NCBI RefSeq assembly: GCF_017311415.1
Contig: NZ_JAEKIS010000001.1
Span: forward strand, 310,001 to 374,000
Origin: Salipiger abyssi
GTDB taxonomy: Bacteria; Pseudomonadota; Alphaproteobacteria; Rhodobacterales; Rhodobacteraceae
Length of the DNA: 64,000 bases
Reading direction: 5' to 3'
Shown: one piece after another, positions 1-8,292 of the stretch
Layout: each line of letters starts with the position of its first letter
Numbering within the stretch: the stretch's first letter is position 1
The notes under the pieces: model-generated
Databases searched by the model: none
The model's input: the letters and a program-made list of their open reading frames with translations, nothing else
What the model was told of the DNA's origin: nothing
Translations under genes and position numbers: made by a program

Positions 1-164
1 ATCTGATTGACCCGCATCTTCGCCTGCTTCTCGGACGTGCCGATCTCGATCAGCGCCGCGCGCAGCCCGTCTCGGGTGAGCCCTATGAGGTTCACCTTGC
101 CGCCCTCCGGCTGCTTGCGGGGAATCGTCACCACGTCCTGCGTGATCGGCGCATCTGCGGCCAT
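1..164 (-). CDS. rlmN: RlmN, 23S rRNA (adenine-C2) methyltransferase, N-terminal part
   Basis: Only the first 54 codons lie in the window; the rest runs off the left edge. The visible N-terminus (MAADAPITQDVVTIPRKQPE, then GGKVNLIGLT and EKQAKMRVNQI) looks like the start of RlmN from roseobacters. RlmN is the radical-SAM enzyme that methylates C2 of A2503 in 23S rRNA and of A37 in some tRNAs. The radical-SAM cysteines are outside the window, so the call rests on N-terminal resemblance only. The ATG at 164 is preceded by AAAGGACG with good spacing, which supports this start. It reads away from the DUF4175 gene, with 272 bases of repeat-bearing spacer between them. Confidence 0.75.
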   Translation of the reverse strand, partial: MAADAPITQDVVTIPRKQPEGGKVNLIGLTRDGLRAALIEIGTSEKQAKMRVNQ

Positions 165-290
165 CTCGGTCGTCCTTTGGCTGAGGAAGCCTGCTCCATA
201 CAGGATTCGTGCTGAAAAACAAAGGGGCGGTCGGGGGCGGTTTCAAGCCCCCCCCAACACACAGCGCTCGCCCGTCCTCGCGCAGATTTT

Positions 291-356
291 GCGTATTTGG
301 AAAGAGAAGAAACACAAGGCACGCGCCTGCCACCTTCTTCTCTTTGACAAATACGC
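291..356. repeat. Inverted pair of the GTATTTG/GAAGAA box
   Basis: A 21-nt box at 291-311 (begins GCGTATTTGG, ends GAGAAGAA) is followed by its near-perfect inverse at 335-356 (begins TTCTTCTC, ends CAAATACGC). The inverse differs by a small substitution/indel in the middle. A related single copy sits at 4405-4426, with one mismatch to the 335 copy. The arms could fold into a long hairpin. I see no coding potential between 165 and 436 beyond this pair and the GGTGGGCAA hairpin that follows. Confidence 0.7.
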
Positions 357-404
357 CTGCTGAAACCATCCGGCCCGCGCCCCGCCCAAGACAACGCGCG
401 ACCC

Positions 405-435
405 CGTAGGGTGGGCAATCTTGCCCACCGCACGC
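405..435. repeat. GGTGGGCAA hairpin repeat, copy A
   Basis: The core is GGTGGGCAA-TC-TTGCCCACC (410-429), a perfect 9-bp stem with a 2-nt loop, preceded by CGTAG and followed by GCACG. Copies with the same flank occur at 32296-32320, 46964-46993 and 54626-54649. It lies just past the stop codon of the DUF4175 gene, so it could act in 3'-end formation, but there is no T-run. Confidence 0.75.
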
Positions 436-436
436 C

Positions 437-3037
437 CTAGAACCGCTCCAGCAACCGCTCCAGATACTCAAGCTCCGCCTCGGGGCGCTCGCCCTCACCG
501 CTGCGGCGGCGGATCTCGTCGAGCAGCTCGCGGGCACGGCGATAGACATCCTCGTCCTGCACCATGTTCTCATCGGTGCCGATCTGACCGTTCGCGCCGG
601 CATTGCGCCCCAGCGGATCGCGCTGCTGGCCCGGATTGCCGCCCTGCGCCTGGCCCTGCTGACCCTGATTCTGCTGTTGCTGCTGCGCCATCGCCTCGCC
701 GAGATTGCGCATGCCCTCGCGCAGCGCCTCCATCGCCTGACTCTGCTGATCGATGGCCCCGGCGAGGTCGTCGCCGCGCAGCGCTTCCTCGGCGCCGTCC
801 ATCGCCTCTTCGGCACGGCGCAGCGCATCGCGCGCCGCCTCGCCCGGCTCGGTTCCGGCGCCGGGCAGGTTCTGACGCTGGCGGTTCAGCTCGCCCCGCA
901 ACGACTGCTGGCGGTCGGCAAGGCTGTCTTCCAGAGACTGCTGGCCACCCTGCCCCTGCTGACCTTGCTCGGTGCCCTGACCCTGGCCCTGTTGCTGGCC
1001 CTGACCGTCGCGCCCCTGCTCGCCATCGCGGCCCTGACCCTGACCGGACTGGCCTTGCTGCTGCCCCTGTTGACCTTGCTGGCCCTGCGGCCCCTGCTGG
1101 CCCGGGTTGAACTGCTCCTGAAGATCCCGGAACGCCTCGTCCGACAGGCCCTGCTGTTCGCGCAGCGTCTCGCCCAGCCCCTCCATCGCCTGCTCGCCGG
1201 GCGACTGGCCCTGCTGACCCTGGGTGACCTGCATGTTCTCCATCATCTGCTGAAGCTGCTCCAGCGCCTCCTGCGCCTCGGCCATGCGGCCCTGCTCCAT
1301 CAGCTCCTGAATGCGGTCCATCATGCGCTGGAGATCGTTCTGGCTCATCTCCATCATGTCCTGAGACTGCGCCATCTCGGGATTCTGCTCGCCCTGCTGC
1401 TGGGCCTGCCGCGACAGCTGCCGCAGGTAGTCGTCGGTGGCCTCGCGCAGCTCCTGCATCAGCTCGGCAATCTCCTGATCCGAGGCGCCGTTCTTCATCG
1501 CCTCGGTCAGCCGCTCCTGCGCGCGCTGCAACCGCTCCAGCGCCGAGGCCAGATCGCCCTCTTCGAGAATCAGCGCCAGATCCCACATGGCGCGGGCGAG
1601 CTCCTCCTGCGCCGCATCGTCCATCGCCGGGCCCGCCGCCTCCAGACGGCGCAGGATGGTGCGCAGCCGCAGATAGGGCACCGCCGAACGGAACACGTCG
1701 TCGGGCTCGTGGCTGATCGCGCGCAGGATCCGCGCGATCTCGGGCACGTTCTCGCGCGTCCAGAGCAGCGCCCGGCGCTGCTCGATGACCGCCGCCGCCA
1801 TCGGATCGAAGAAGCGCCGCCCCGGCAGGGTGATCACCTCCATATCCGACACGCCGCGCTGCCCGGCCTCGTCCTCGACGCTGAGCTCCAGCCGCACCGG
1901 CAGGTTGGCCCAGGGATGTTCCGAGAAATTCTCCACCAGCGTCTCGGTAAAGTCGGCCCGGTCGCCGGCGATGGGCATGGGCAGCGGCACCTCGATGGCC
2001 TCGCGCGGCTCGGGCTCGGTCGCCAGCAGATAGCGCCGGTCGGCCTCCTCCAGCGCCAGGGTGATCCGGGCACGGCCCGCGACCACACCGTAATCGTCCG
2101 ACGCCGCAAAGGGGATCTGCGCGTCGCCCTCGTAACTCGATTCGATCTCGCCCTCGCGCACCACCGTCGGCGCGGTATCGGCCTTCATGCTGATCTCCCA
2201 GGCGCGCCCGCCCGGCCCGTCGATGGCCAGCCGCCCGGAACGCACCACGGCGAAATCCTGCGCCGTCTCCTGCTGCGCCTCGGGCACCGGCGCGCGATCC
2301 GAGACATCTTCGTCAACGCTCAGCGAGCCGACCTCGCCATACATGCGCAGGGTGATCTGCGCGCCCTCGGGCACGTCGATGCCGGGCGCGGTGATGTCGT
2401 TGAGATAGACCGAGGGCAGACGGGTATAGCCGGGCGGCTCCATCCAGCCCTCCCAGGCAGGACCAGAGACCAGATCCACCCCGCTCGGCCCCATCGCCGT
2501 CACCGAGGACACCCGCAGGAAAGACCCAAAGACCAGCGCCGCCACAAACGCCAGCAGCGCCACATAGCGCAGTGCGAACGGATCGGCCCTGGCCACACGC
2601 AGATCCGGCTCCACCGGCTTTGCCTCGGCCAGCCGCGCCCGCATGCGTGCCTGATGCGCCTGCCAGACCGCCTGCGAGCCGATATCCGCCGCACCGATGG
2701 CCTGATCGTCCAGCGCCGCCTGAATCGGATTGCCCCGCATCGTCGCGTCGAGCCGCGCCAGCGCCTCCTCCCGCGTCGGGAATCGCAGCATCCGCACCCC
2801 GCGCCACAGCGCCCAGAGCAGTGCGGCGGCAAAGCCCGCGCCCGCGACCCAGACCCATTCCACGGCGACGAGATCCTGCACCCCCAGCATCAAAAGCCCC
2901 AGCGCCGCCAGCAGCAGCGACCAGAGCGGCCAGAAGGCACGGGTGATCCGCTCCGCCGACATGCCCCAGAGGGTCAGGCGCAGCGGCCATCTGATCGGTT
3001 TCAGGATATCCGGGGGCGGTGTGCCCTTCTCGGCCAT
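437..3037 (-). CDS. DUF4175 / TIGR02302-type membrane protein with Q/G-rich C-terminal region
   Basis: The 866-residue protein has a hydrophobic N-terminal pair of helices (about 33-78) and a third near 153-173. An extracytoplasmic-looking middle region follows, then a helical stretch rich in leucine, glutamate and glutamine. A long low-complexity Q/G/D/E tract (about 540-790) precedes a conserved-looking end (ARELLDEIRRRSGEGERPE). This arrangement matches the TIGR02302/DUF4175 family of alphaproteobacteria, whose function is not known. The ATG has GGAG six bases upstream. It follows lysA by 37 bases on the same strand and is probably cotranscribed with it. The Q/G tract makes one opposite-strand frame open for 810 codons, which is a shadow. 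Confidence 0.85.
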   Translation of the reverse strand: MAEKGTPPPDILKPIRWPLRLTLWGMSAERITRAFWPLWSLLLAALGLLMLGVQDLVAVEWVWVAGAGFAAALLWALWRGVRMLRFPTREEALARLDATMRGNPIQAALDDQAIGAADIGSQAVWQAHQARMRARLAEAKPVEPDLRVARADPFALRYVALLAFVAALVFGSFLRVSSVTAMGPSGVDLVSGPAWEGWMEPPGYTRLPSVYLNDITAPGIDVPEGAQITLRMYGEVGSLSVDEDVSDRAPVPEAQQETAQDFAVVRSGRLAIDGPGGRAWEISMKADTAPTVVREGEIESSYEGDAQIPFAASDDYGVVAGRARITLALEEADRRYLLATEPEPREAIEVPLPMPIAGDRADFTETLVENFSEHPWANLPVRLELSVEDEAGQRGVSDMEVITLPGRRFFDPMAAAVIEQRRALLWTRENVPEIARILRAISHEPDDVFRSAVPYLRLRTILRRLEAAGPAMDDAAQEELARAMWDLALILEEGDLASALERLQRAQERLTEAMKNGASDQEIAELMQELREATDDYLRQLSRQAQQQGEQNPEMAQSQDMMEMSQNDLQRMMDRIQELMEQGRMAEAQEALEQLQQMMENMQVTQGQQGQSPGEQAMEGLGETLREQQGLSDEAFRDLQEQFNPGQQGPQGQQGQQGQQQGQSGQGQGRDGEQGRDGQGQQQGQGQGTEQGQQGQGGQQSLEDSLADRQQSLRGELNRQRQNLPGAGTEPGEAARDALRRAEEAMDGAEEALRGDDLAGAIDQQSQAMEALREGMRNLGEAMAQQQQQNQGQQGQAQGGNPGQQRDPLGRNAGANGQIGTDENMVQDEDVYRRARELLDEIRRRSGEGERPEAELEYLERLLERF

Positions 3038-3074
3038 GCGGGTCTCCTGCGGTCGGGGCCGCAGGAAGGATGCC

Positions 3075-4340
3075 CTACAGCCACTCCGGAAGGCTATCGC
3101 GGTTTATGATCTCGTCAAAGCTCGGTCTGGCGCGAATGACAGCGAATTGATCGTCTTTCACCAGAACCTCGGGGATCAGTGCCCGCGTATTGTACTCGCT
3201 CGACATCACCGCGCCATAAGCGCCAGCCGAGCGGAAGGCCACCAGATCGCCTTCGCCCACGGCGGGCATCATACGCCCCTTGGCAAAGGTGTCGCCGGTC
3301 TCGCAGACAGGGCCCACAATGTCATAAGGCGCCTGCTCCACCGCCGCCTCGGGCTCTACCACCGGCACGATATCGTGATGCGCCTCATACATGGCAGGCC
3401 GGATCAGATCGTTCATCGCGGCGTCGAGAATCAGAAAATTCCGCCCCTCGCCTTCCTTCAGATAGACCACCCGACTGACCAGAATCCCCGCATTCCCGGC
3501 GATGAGCCGCCCGGGCTCGATCTCGATCTCGCAGCCCAGATGCCCCAGCTCGCGCTCGATCAGCCGGCCATATTCCACCGGCAGCGGCGGCGCCTCGTTG
3601 CTGCGGGTATAAGGAATGCCCAGACCCCCGCCGAGATCCAGACGGCTGATCTCGTGGCCGTCGCCGCGCAGGGCCTGCGTCAGCTCGGCCACCTTGCGAT
3701 AGGCCTGCGCGAAAGGCTCGAGCTCGGTGAGCTGCGAGCCGATATGCACGTCGATCCCCACCACTTTCAGCCCCGGCAAGGCCGCCGCCTCGGCATAGAC
3801 TGCGCGGGCACGGGCAATCGGAATGCCGAATTTGTTCTCGCTCTTGCCGGTGGCGATCTTGGCATGGGTCTTGGCGTCGACATCGGGGTTCACCCGCACG
3901 GTGACCGGCACCTCCACCCCCATCGACGCGGCGATCTCCGAGATCGCCCGCATCTCCGGCTCGCTCTCGATATTGAACTGCCGGATGCCGCCCTCCAGCG
4001 CCGTGCGGATCTCTTCGCGGGTCTTGCCCACACCCGAGAACACGATCCGCTCGCCCGGGACACCGGCGGCCCTGGCGCGCGCATATTCCCCGCCCGAGAC
4101 CACATCCATGCCGGCACCGGCCTCGGCCAGCGTCTTCAGGATCGCCTGGTTCGAGGCCGCCTTCATCGCATAGCACACAAGATGCGGCCCCCAGGCCAGC
4201 GCCTCGTCGAACAGCCGGAAATGCCGCAGCAGCGTCGCGGTGGAATAGATATAGACCGGCGTGCCCACGGCGGCGGCGATTTCCGCCACCGGCACATCCT
4301 CGGCATAGAGCTGCCCGTCACGATAGAGAAAATGATCCAA
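3075..4340 (-). CDS. lysA: Diaminopimelate decarboxylase
   Basis: It decarboxylates meso-diaminopimelate to L-lysine, the last step of lysine synthesis, as a cytoplasmic PLP enzyme. The fold-III decarboxylase pattern is clear: PLP lysine in CYAMKAASNQ (K60 with the start chosen here), glycine-rich phosphate-binding DLGGGLGIPY, EPGRLIAGNAG, CETGDTFAKG, and the C-terminal SAGAYGAVMSSEYN. I place the start at a TTG (4340, giving MDHFLYRDG) rather than the ATG at 4370. GGAGG sits five bases before the TTG, family members begin there, and the upstream ATG has no ribosome site. The gene is downstream of argH, the small lipoprotein and DUF2834 on the same strand, and 37 bases before the DUF4175 gene. 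Confidence 0.95.
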   Translation of the reverse strand: MDHFLYRDGQLYAEDVPVAEIAAAVGTPVYIYSTATLLRHFRLFDEALAWGPHLVCYAMKAASNQAILKTLAEAGAGMDVVSGGEYARARAAGVPGERIVFSGVGKTREEIRTALEGGIRQFNIESEPEMRAISEIAASMGVEVPVTVRVNPDVDAKTHAKIATGKSENKFGIPIARARAVYAEAAALPGLKVVGIDVHIGSQLTELEPFAQAYRKVAELTQALRGDGHEISRLDLGGGLGIPYTRSNEAPPLPVEYGRLIERELGHLGCEIEIEPGRLIAGNAGILVSRVVYLKEGEGRNFLILDAAMNDLIRPAMYEAHHDIVPVVEPEAAVEQAPYDIVGPVCETGDTFAKGRMMPAVGEGDLVAFRSAGAYGAVMSSEYNTRALIPEVLVKDDQFAVIRARPSFDEIINRDSLPEWL

Positions 4341-4404
4341 GCCCGCCTCCTGCGCTGACCGCGCCGCCATAGCGCAAGCCCATCACCCGCGCCACCCCCT
4401 GCCC

Positions 4405-4426
4405 TTCTTCTCTTGGACAAATACGC
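4405..4426. repeat. Single copy of the GTATTTG/GAAGAA box
   Basis: A 22-nt box (begins TTCTTCTCTT, ends CAAATACGC) differs at one base from the copy at 335-356. It lies in the 205-base spacer between the DUF2834 gene and the TTG start of lysA. The remainder of that spacer is GC-rich and shows no ORF with a ribosome site. Confidence 0.6.
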
Positions 4427-4545
4427 ACCCCGCCCGCGCCACGGGCGCGGCACCAGTGAACCGCGTCACGGCAACCACAGGCTCGAGCCGCGGGCCAAAG
4501 GCCGGCGGCGAGACGACATGCGCGTGCCGCAAGGCGCGCCCCGCA

Positions 4546-4863
4546 TCACACCGGACGCGAGCGGAACCAGAGATAAAGCGGCAGACCGCAGCTCACGCCG
4601 ATGAAACAGGTGGCGGGAATCGCCCAGAGCGCCGCCCAGTTCCGCCGCACCGCCACTTCCGCGAGGATCCACAGCACCAGCACAAGCGCCGAGATGACCA
4701 GATCCCAGCTCAGCCCGCGCGTGGCCCCGTTGGCCATCCACGCCGCCACCATGCCGGACACCGACCAGCCATTGCCCGCAAGCCAGCCCAGCAGATGAAA
4801 CAGCGGATGCACCGCGCCCCAGAGCGCCAGCGCCAGCCAGAGATGCCGCAGCCGCAGGCTCAC
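4546..4863 (-). CDS. DUF2834 small membrane protein
   Basis: The 105-residue protein has three hydrophobic helices (LWLALALWGAVHPLFHLLGW; LVISALVLVLWILAEVAV; LWAIPATCFIGVSCGLPLYLW), the layout of DUF2834 proteins, whose role is unknown. I place the start at a GTG (4863) that overlaps the TGA of the lipoprotein gene as GTGA. The open frame runs further upstream to 5061, but that part lies over the lipoprotein and argH. The overlap implies translational coupling to the lipoprotein and, through it, to argH. Confidence 0.8.
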   Translation of the reverse strand: MSLRLRHLWLALALWGAVHPLFHLLGWLAGNGWSVSGMVAAWMANGATRGLSWDLVISALVLVLWILAEVAVRRNWAALWAIPATCFIGVSCGLPLYLWFRSRPV

Positions 4864-5000
4864 CGGCTGGAAACGCCGATCGAGGCGGAGCCGGAAATGG
4901 TGATCCCCGGTTCCGGCGCGGGCTCCGGCGGCACCGGATCTCCATCTGCGCCGCACCCCGCCAGAAACGCGACCATGCTCAGGACAAGAAGCGGCCTCAT
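4860..5000 (-). CDS. Small lipoprotein downstream of argH
   Basis: The 46-residue precursor has a basic start (MRPLL), a short hydrophobic core and the lipobox LAGC, so the mature lipoprotein starts at Cys16 and is only about 30 residues long. The mature part is proline/glutamate-rich ([10 protein letters not shown]) and ends in [12 protein letters not shown]. Its ATG overlaps the argH stop as ATGA and its TGA overlaps the DUF2834 start as GTGA. It is therefore translationally coupled on both sides. I recall similar short lipoproteins next to argH in roseobacters. The function is unknown. Confidence 0.8.
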   Translation of the reverse strand: MRPLLVLSMVAFLAGCGADGDPVPPEPAPEPGITISGSASIGVSSR

Positions 5001-6388
5001 GCCAGGATCTCCTTCCAGCGCACCACCTGTTCGCGCACCCGCGCGGGCGCGGTGCCGCCATAGCTCAGACGGCTCGCCACCGAGTTATGCACGCCCAGCA
5101 CGTCATAGATACCCTCGGTGATGCTGCCGCTCACCGATTGCATCTCTTCCAGAGACAGATCCGGCAGGTCGCAGCTCTTTTTCTCGGCCATCGCCACCAG
5201 CGTCCCGGTGACGTGATGCGCCTCGCGGAAGGGCAGGCCCGTTTCGCGCACCAGCCAGTCGGCCAGATCCGTCGCGGTCGAGAACCCGGCGGACGCCGCC
5301 GCCTCCAGCGCCGCCACATTGGCCTGCATGTCCTTGACCATCCCCTCCATCGCCGCCAGCGCCAGCATCAGGTTGTCGGCGGCGTCAAAGACCTGCTCCT
5401 TGTCTTCCTGCATGTCCTTGGAATAGGCCAGCGGCAGCCCCTTCATCACCGTCATCAGCGCCACATTGGCGCCGAAGATCCGGCCGATCTTGGCACGGAT
5501 CAGCTCGGCGGCGTCGGGGTTCTTCTTCTGCGGCATGATCGAGGAACCGGTCGAGAACCGGTCCGACAGCACGACGAAACGGAACTGCGCCGACGACCAG
5601 ATCACCAGCTCCTCGGCAAAGCGCGACAGGTGCATGGCGCAGATGCTGGCGACGCTCAGGAATTCCAGCGCGAAATCGCGGTCGCTCACCGCGTCGAGCG
5701 AGTTGGCGGCGGGCCGGTCGAACCCCAGCGCCTCCGCCGTCATGTGCCGGTCGATGGCAAAGCCGGTGCCGGCCAGCGCCGCCGCGCCCAGCGGGCTTTC
5801 GTTCATCCGCGCCCGCGCATCGCGACAGCGCGACAGATCGCGGCCGAACATCTCGACATAGGCCATCATGTGATGGCCCCAGGTCACCGGCTGCGCGGTC
5901 TGCAAATGGGTAAAGCCCGGCATCACCCAATCGGCGCCGGCCTCCGCCTGATCCACAAGCGCGCGCAAAAGCGCCAGCAGACCGCCCTCCATGGCGTCGA
6001 ACTGATCGCGCACCCAGAGTTTGAAATCCGTCGCCACCTGATCGTTGCGCGAGCGCGCGGTGTGAAGCCGCCCCGCCGGCTCGCCGACGATCTCCTTCAG
6101 CCGCGCCTCGACATTCATGTGAATGTCCTCCAGCGCGGTGGAAAACGCGAATGTCCCGCTGTCGATCTCTGACAGTACCGTGAGCAGGCCTTCCCGGATC
6201 ACCTCGGCATCGCTATCACTGATGATGCCTGTCGCGGCCAGCATGGCGGCATGGGCCCTCGAGCCGGCGATATCCTGCGCCGCGAGTCGCTTGTCGAATC
6301 CGATCGAGGCATTGATTGCCTCCATGATCGCGTCCGGCCCTGCGGCAAAGCGGCCGCCCCACATCTGGTTCGAGGTTTTGTCCGACAT
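4997..6388 (-). CDS. argH: Argininosuccinate lyase
   Basis: It cleaves argininosuccinate to arginine and fumarate in arginine synthesis, as a cytoplasmic homotetramer of the fumarase/aspartase superfamily. The 463 residues are the usual length. Family signatures are intact: [13 protein letters not shown] (109-121), [17 protein letters not shown], and the mobile catalytic loop [11 protein letters not shown] (281-291) carrying the serine base. The ATG is preceded by AAAGGCAGG. The divergent tlpA starts only 22 bases away, so each gene's ribosome site and presumably its promoter overlap the other. The stop overlaps the next gene's ATG. Confidence 0.97.
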   Translation of the reverse strand: MSDKTSNQMWGGRFAAGPDAIMEAINASIGFDKRLAAQDIAGSRAHAAMLAATGIISDSDAEVIREGLLTVLSEIDSGTFAFSTALEDIHMNVEARLKEIVGEPAGRLHTARSRNDQVATDFKLWVRDQFDAMEGGLLALLRALVDQAEAGADWVMPGFTHLQTAQPVTWGHHMMAYVEMFGRDLSRCRDARARMNESPLGAAALAGTGFAIDRHMTAEALGFDRPAANSLDAVSDRDFALEFLSVASICAMHLSRFAEELVIWSSAQFRFVVLSDRFSTGSSIMPQKKNPDAAELIRAKIGRIFGANVALMTVMKGLPLAYSKDMQEDKEQVFDAADNLMLALAAMEGMVKDMQANVAALEAAASAGFSTATDLADWLVRETGLPFREAHHVTGTLVAMAEKKSCDLPDLSLEEMQSVSGSITEGIYDVLGVHNSVASRLSYGGTAPARVREQVVRWKEILA

Positions 6389-6410
6389 GACCTGCCTTTC
6401 CGGAGGAACA

Positions 6411-6971
6411 ATGAAACACCTGGCGCTCGCGCTCCTCTATACCGCCGCTGCGGCGCTTGCAAATCCGGCGCTGGCCGATACCGCCACCGCCGAGGCGCTG
6501 CGCGACGGCGATATGAAGAAGCTCAACTTTCACAGCGCTCCCGAAGCGGCGGGCAGTTCCGAGTTCATCACGTTCGACGGCGATCCGCTCAGCCTGTCGG
6601 ACTGGCAGGGCAAATGGGTGCTGGTGAATTTCTGGGCCACCTGGTGCGCGCCCTGCCGCAAGGAAATGCCGATGCTCTCGACGCTACAGGAGGAGCTGGG
6701 CGGCGACAGCTTCGAGGTCGTGACCATCGCCACCGGTCGCAACCCGCCGCCCGCGATGCAGAGCTTCTTCGAAGAGATCGGCGTCGACAACCTGCCGCTG
6801 CACCGCGATCCGGGCTCGAAACTCGCGCGCGAGATGGGGGTGCTGGGCCTGCCGATCACGGTGATCCTGAACCCCGACGGGCAGGAGGTCGCGCGGCTGC
6901 GCGGCGATGCCGACTGGGGGTCCGAGAACGCCAAGGCCGTGCTCTCCGCCCTGATCGGCGCAGAGAGCTGA
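6411..6971 (+). CDS. TlpA-family thiol:disulfide thioredoxin, exported
   Basis: The 186-residue precursor has a signal peptide ([20 protein letters not shown], cut near 22) and a TlpA/ResA thioredoxin domain with WCAPC (Cys79, Cys82), [12 protein letters not shown] before it and a cis-proline segment [12 protein letters not shown]. Such periplasmic reductases supply electrons to apocytochrome c cysteines or other oxidised thiols. Start 6411 has GGAGGA five bases upstream; the longer open frame to 6123 lies over argH and is rejected. It is divergent from argH and convergent with the haem-containing peroxidase gene. A role in cytochrome c maturation would fit that neighbour, but this is inference. 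Confidence 0.9.
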   Translation: MKHLALALLYTAAAALANPALADTATAEALRDGDMKKLNFHSAPEAAGSSEFITFDGDPLSLSDWQGKWVLVNFWATWCAPCRKEMPMLSTLQEELGGDSFEVVTIATGRNPPPAMQSFFEEIGVDNLPLHRDPGSKLAREMGVLGLPITVILNPDGQEVARLRGDADWGSENAKAVLSALIGAES

Positions 6972-6972
6972 T

Positions 6973-7002
6973 AAAAAACGGGGCAGACAAAAGCCCGCCC
7001 CG
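6973..7002 (-). terminator. Terminator of the cytochrome c peroxidase gene
   Basis: Read on the minus strand, a stem of at least six GC pairs (CGGGGC with GCCCCG, 979-984 and 997-1002 of this kilobase) is followed directly by TTTTTTAT. It lies between convergent tlpA and the peroxidase gene. Confidence 0.7.
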
Positions 7003-7038
7003 GTACACAAAAGAAAACCGTTTACCCCACCCTATACC

Positions 7039-8091
7039 TCACTCAACCATGATCTCGCCCGAGGGCCGCGGCGTTGCCGCCGTTTCGGCGGGCAGGATCG
7101 GATAGACCACATCCGGCACATCGCCGGTCAGCGCCCCGAGGAAGGCGACGATATCGCCGACCTCTTCGCCGGTCAGCTCGGCGCCGAGCTGCGAACTGGC
7201 CATGATCTCCACCGCGACGCGCAGATCCCAGACTTTGCCCGAATGGAAATAGGGCGCGGTCACCGCGATGTTGCGCAGCGGCGCGGCACGGAAGACATAT
7301 TCGTCATCCACCGTCTCGGTCACGACAAAGCGCCCCTTGTCGCCCTCGGGCAGCACATCCGCCCCCGGTTTCTCGATCAGCCCGAACGGGTAATAGCTGT
7401 GCCCGCCCAGATTGATGCCATTGTGACAGGAGACACAGCCCGCATCGAGAAAGGTTTCGAGCCCCGCGACCTGCTGCTCGGTCATGGCGTTGTCGTCGCC
7501 GTTCAGCCAGGCATCGAAGGGCGCGGGCGTCAGCAGCGTCGCCTCATAGGCCTCGATCGCCTTGGCGAAATTGTCGAAACTCACCGGATCGGCCTCTTCG
7601 GGGAAGGAGGCTTTGAACCAGTCCTGATATGCCGGCATCGAGTTCAGCGTCGCGACCACGTTTTCCGGCGTATTGGCCATCTCGACCCCGGCCTGCACCG
7701 GCCCCTTGGCCTGTTCGGCAAGGTCGGCGGCGCGACCGTCCCAGAACTGCGCTTCGTTGAACACGGCGTTCAGCACCGTGGGCGCATTGCGCGGCCCCTT
7801 CTGCCAGCCATGGCCGATGGAGGTTTCGAGATTGTCGTCCCCGCCGGTGGCGAGGTTGTGGCACGAGTTGCACGAAAACACCCCCGAGGCCGACATGCGC
7901 GGATCGAAGAACAGCGCCTTGCCCAGCGCGATCTTGTCGTCGGTGATCGGGTTGTCGCTGACAGCGGGGGTCGTCGAGGGCAGCGCCGCGAAGAAATCCA
8001 GCGCATCGGCGCGCAGATCCTGCGCCGTCGCCGTCTGTGCGCCGAGGACCAGCGCAAGCGCCGTGACCGGGAGCGTCTGTTGGAAATCCAT
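7039..8091 (-). CDS. Di-haem cytochrome c peroxidase
   Basis: The predicted periplasmic enzyme reduces H2O2 to water with electrons from cytochrome c. A signal peptide (about 1-24, ending AQTATAQ) is followed by a CcpA/MauG-type di-haem fold with two CXXCH sites, CNSCH (74-78) and CVSCH (219-223). Other family stretches are GKALFFDPRMSASG, RNAPTVLNAVFN and APYFHSG. The ATG at 8091 has GGAG upstream and gives the better signal peptide; the ATG at 8103 would add four residues. A minus-strand TATAAT lies 50 bases upstream with an FNR-like site 27 bases beyond it, so induction at low oxygen is likely. Confidence 0.93.
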   Translation of the reverse strand: MDFQQTLPVTALALVLGAQTATAQDLRADALDFFAALPSTTPAVSDNPITDDKIALGKALFFDPRMSASGVFSCNSCHNLATGGDDNLETSIGHGWQKGPRNAPTVLNAVFNEAQFWDGRAADLAEQAKGPVQAGVEMANTPENVVATLNSMPAYQDWFKASFPEEADPVSFDNFAKAIEAYEATLLTPAPFDAWLNGDDNAMTEQQVAGLETFLDAGCVSCHNGINLGGHSYYPFGLIEKPGADVLPEGDKGRFVVTETVDDEYVFRAAPLRNIAVTAPYFHSGKVWDLRVAVEIMASSQLGAELTGEEVGDIVAFLGALTGDVPDVVYPILPAETAATPRPSGEIMVE

Positions 8092-8141
8092 ACCTGTCTC
8101 CATTGAAGCAGATGGGTCTGTGCGCGTGTCCTTTTAGAACG

Positions 8142-8181
8142 ATTATAGATTCAGGGCGGCCGATTCCTTGATTCAGCGCAA
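8142..8181 (-). promoter_or_regulatory. FNR-type class II promoter of the peroxidase gene
   Basis: On the minus strand TTGCGCTGAATCAA (8181-8168) matches the FNR/CRP consensus TTGAT-N4-ATCAA at 8 of 10 positions. A perfect TATAAT lies at 8147-8142. Counting TATAAT as -12 to -7 puts the site centre near -39.5, close to the -41.5 expected for class II activation. There is no recognisable -35 hexamer, as expected for activator-dependent promoters. Confidence 0.6.
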
Positions 8182-8292
8182 GTCCGGGGTCGCAGAAAAC
8201 CCGAAAACCGCGCAAAAGGCGCGGAAAACCATCTGATTTTCCATCATATTTTCTGAGATCTGCGGGAACGTGGCGACACCCGCGCCGCCGGG

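Noticed and set aside
920-1420. Direct CTG/CCCTG-rich repeats resembling a minisatellite
   Set aside because: They encode the Q/G-rich part of the DUF4175 protein, in frame throughout.
677-3109. Long plus-strand frame (810 codons)
   Set aside because: It is antisense to the DUF4175 gene; GC-rich codons and the Q/G tract keep the frame open. Leucine/arginine-rich composition and no ribosome site.
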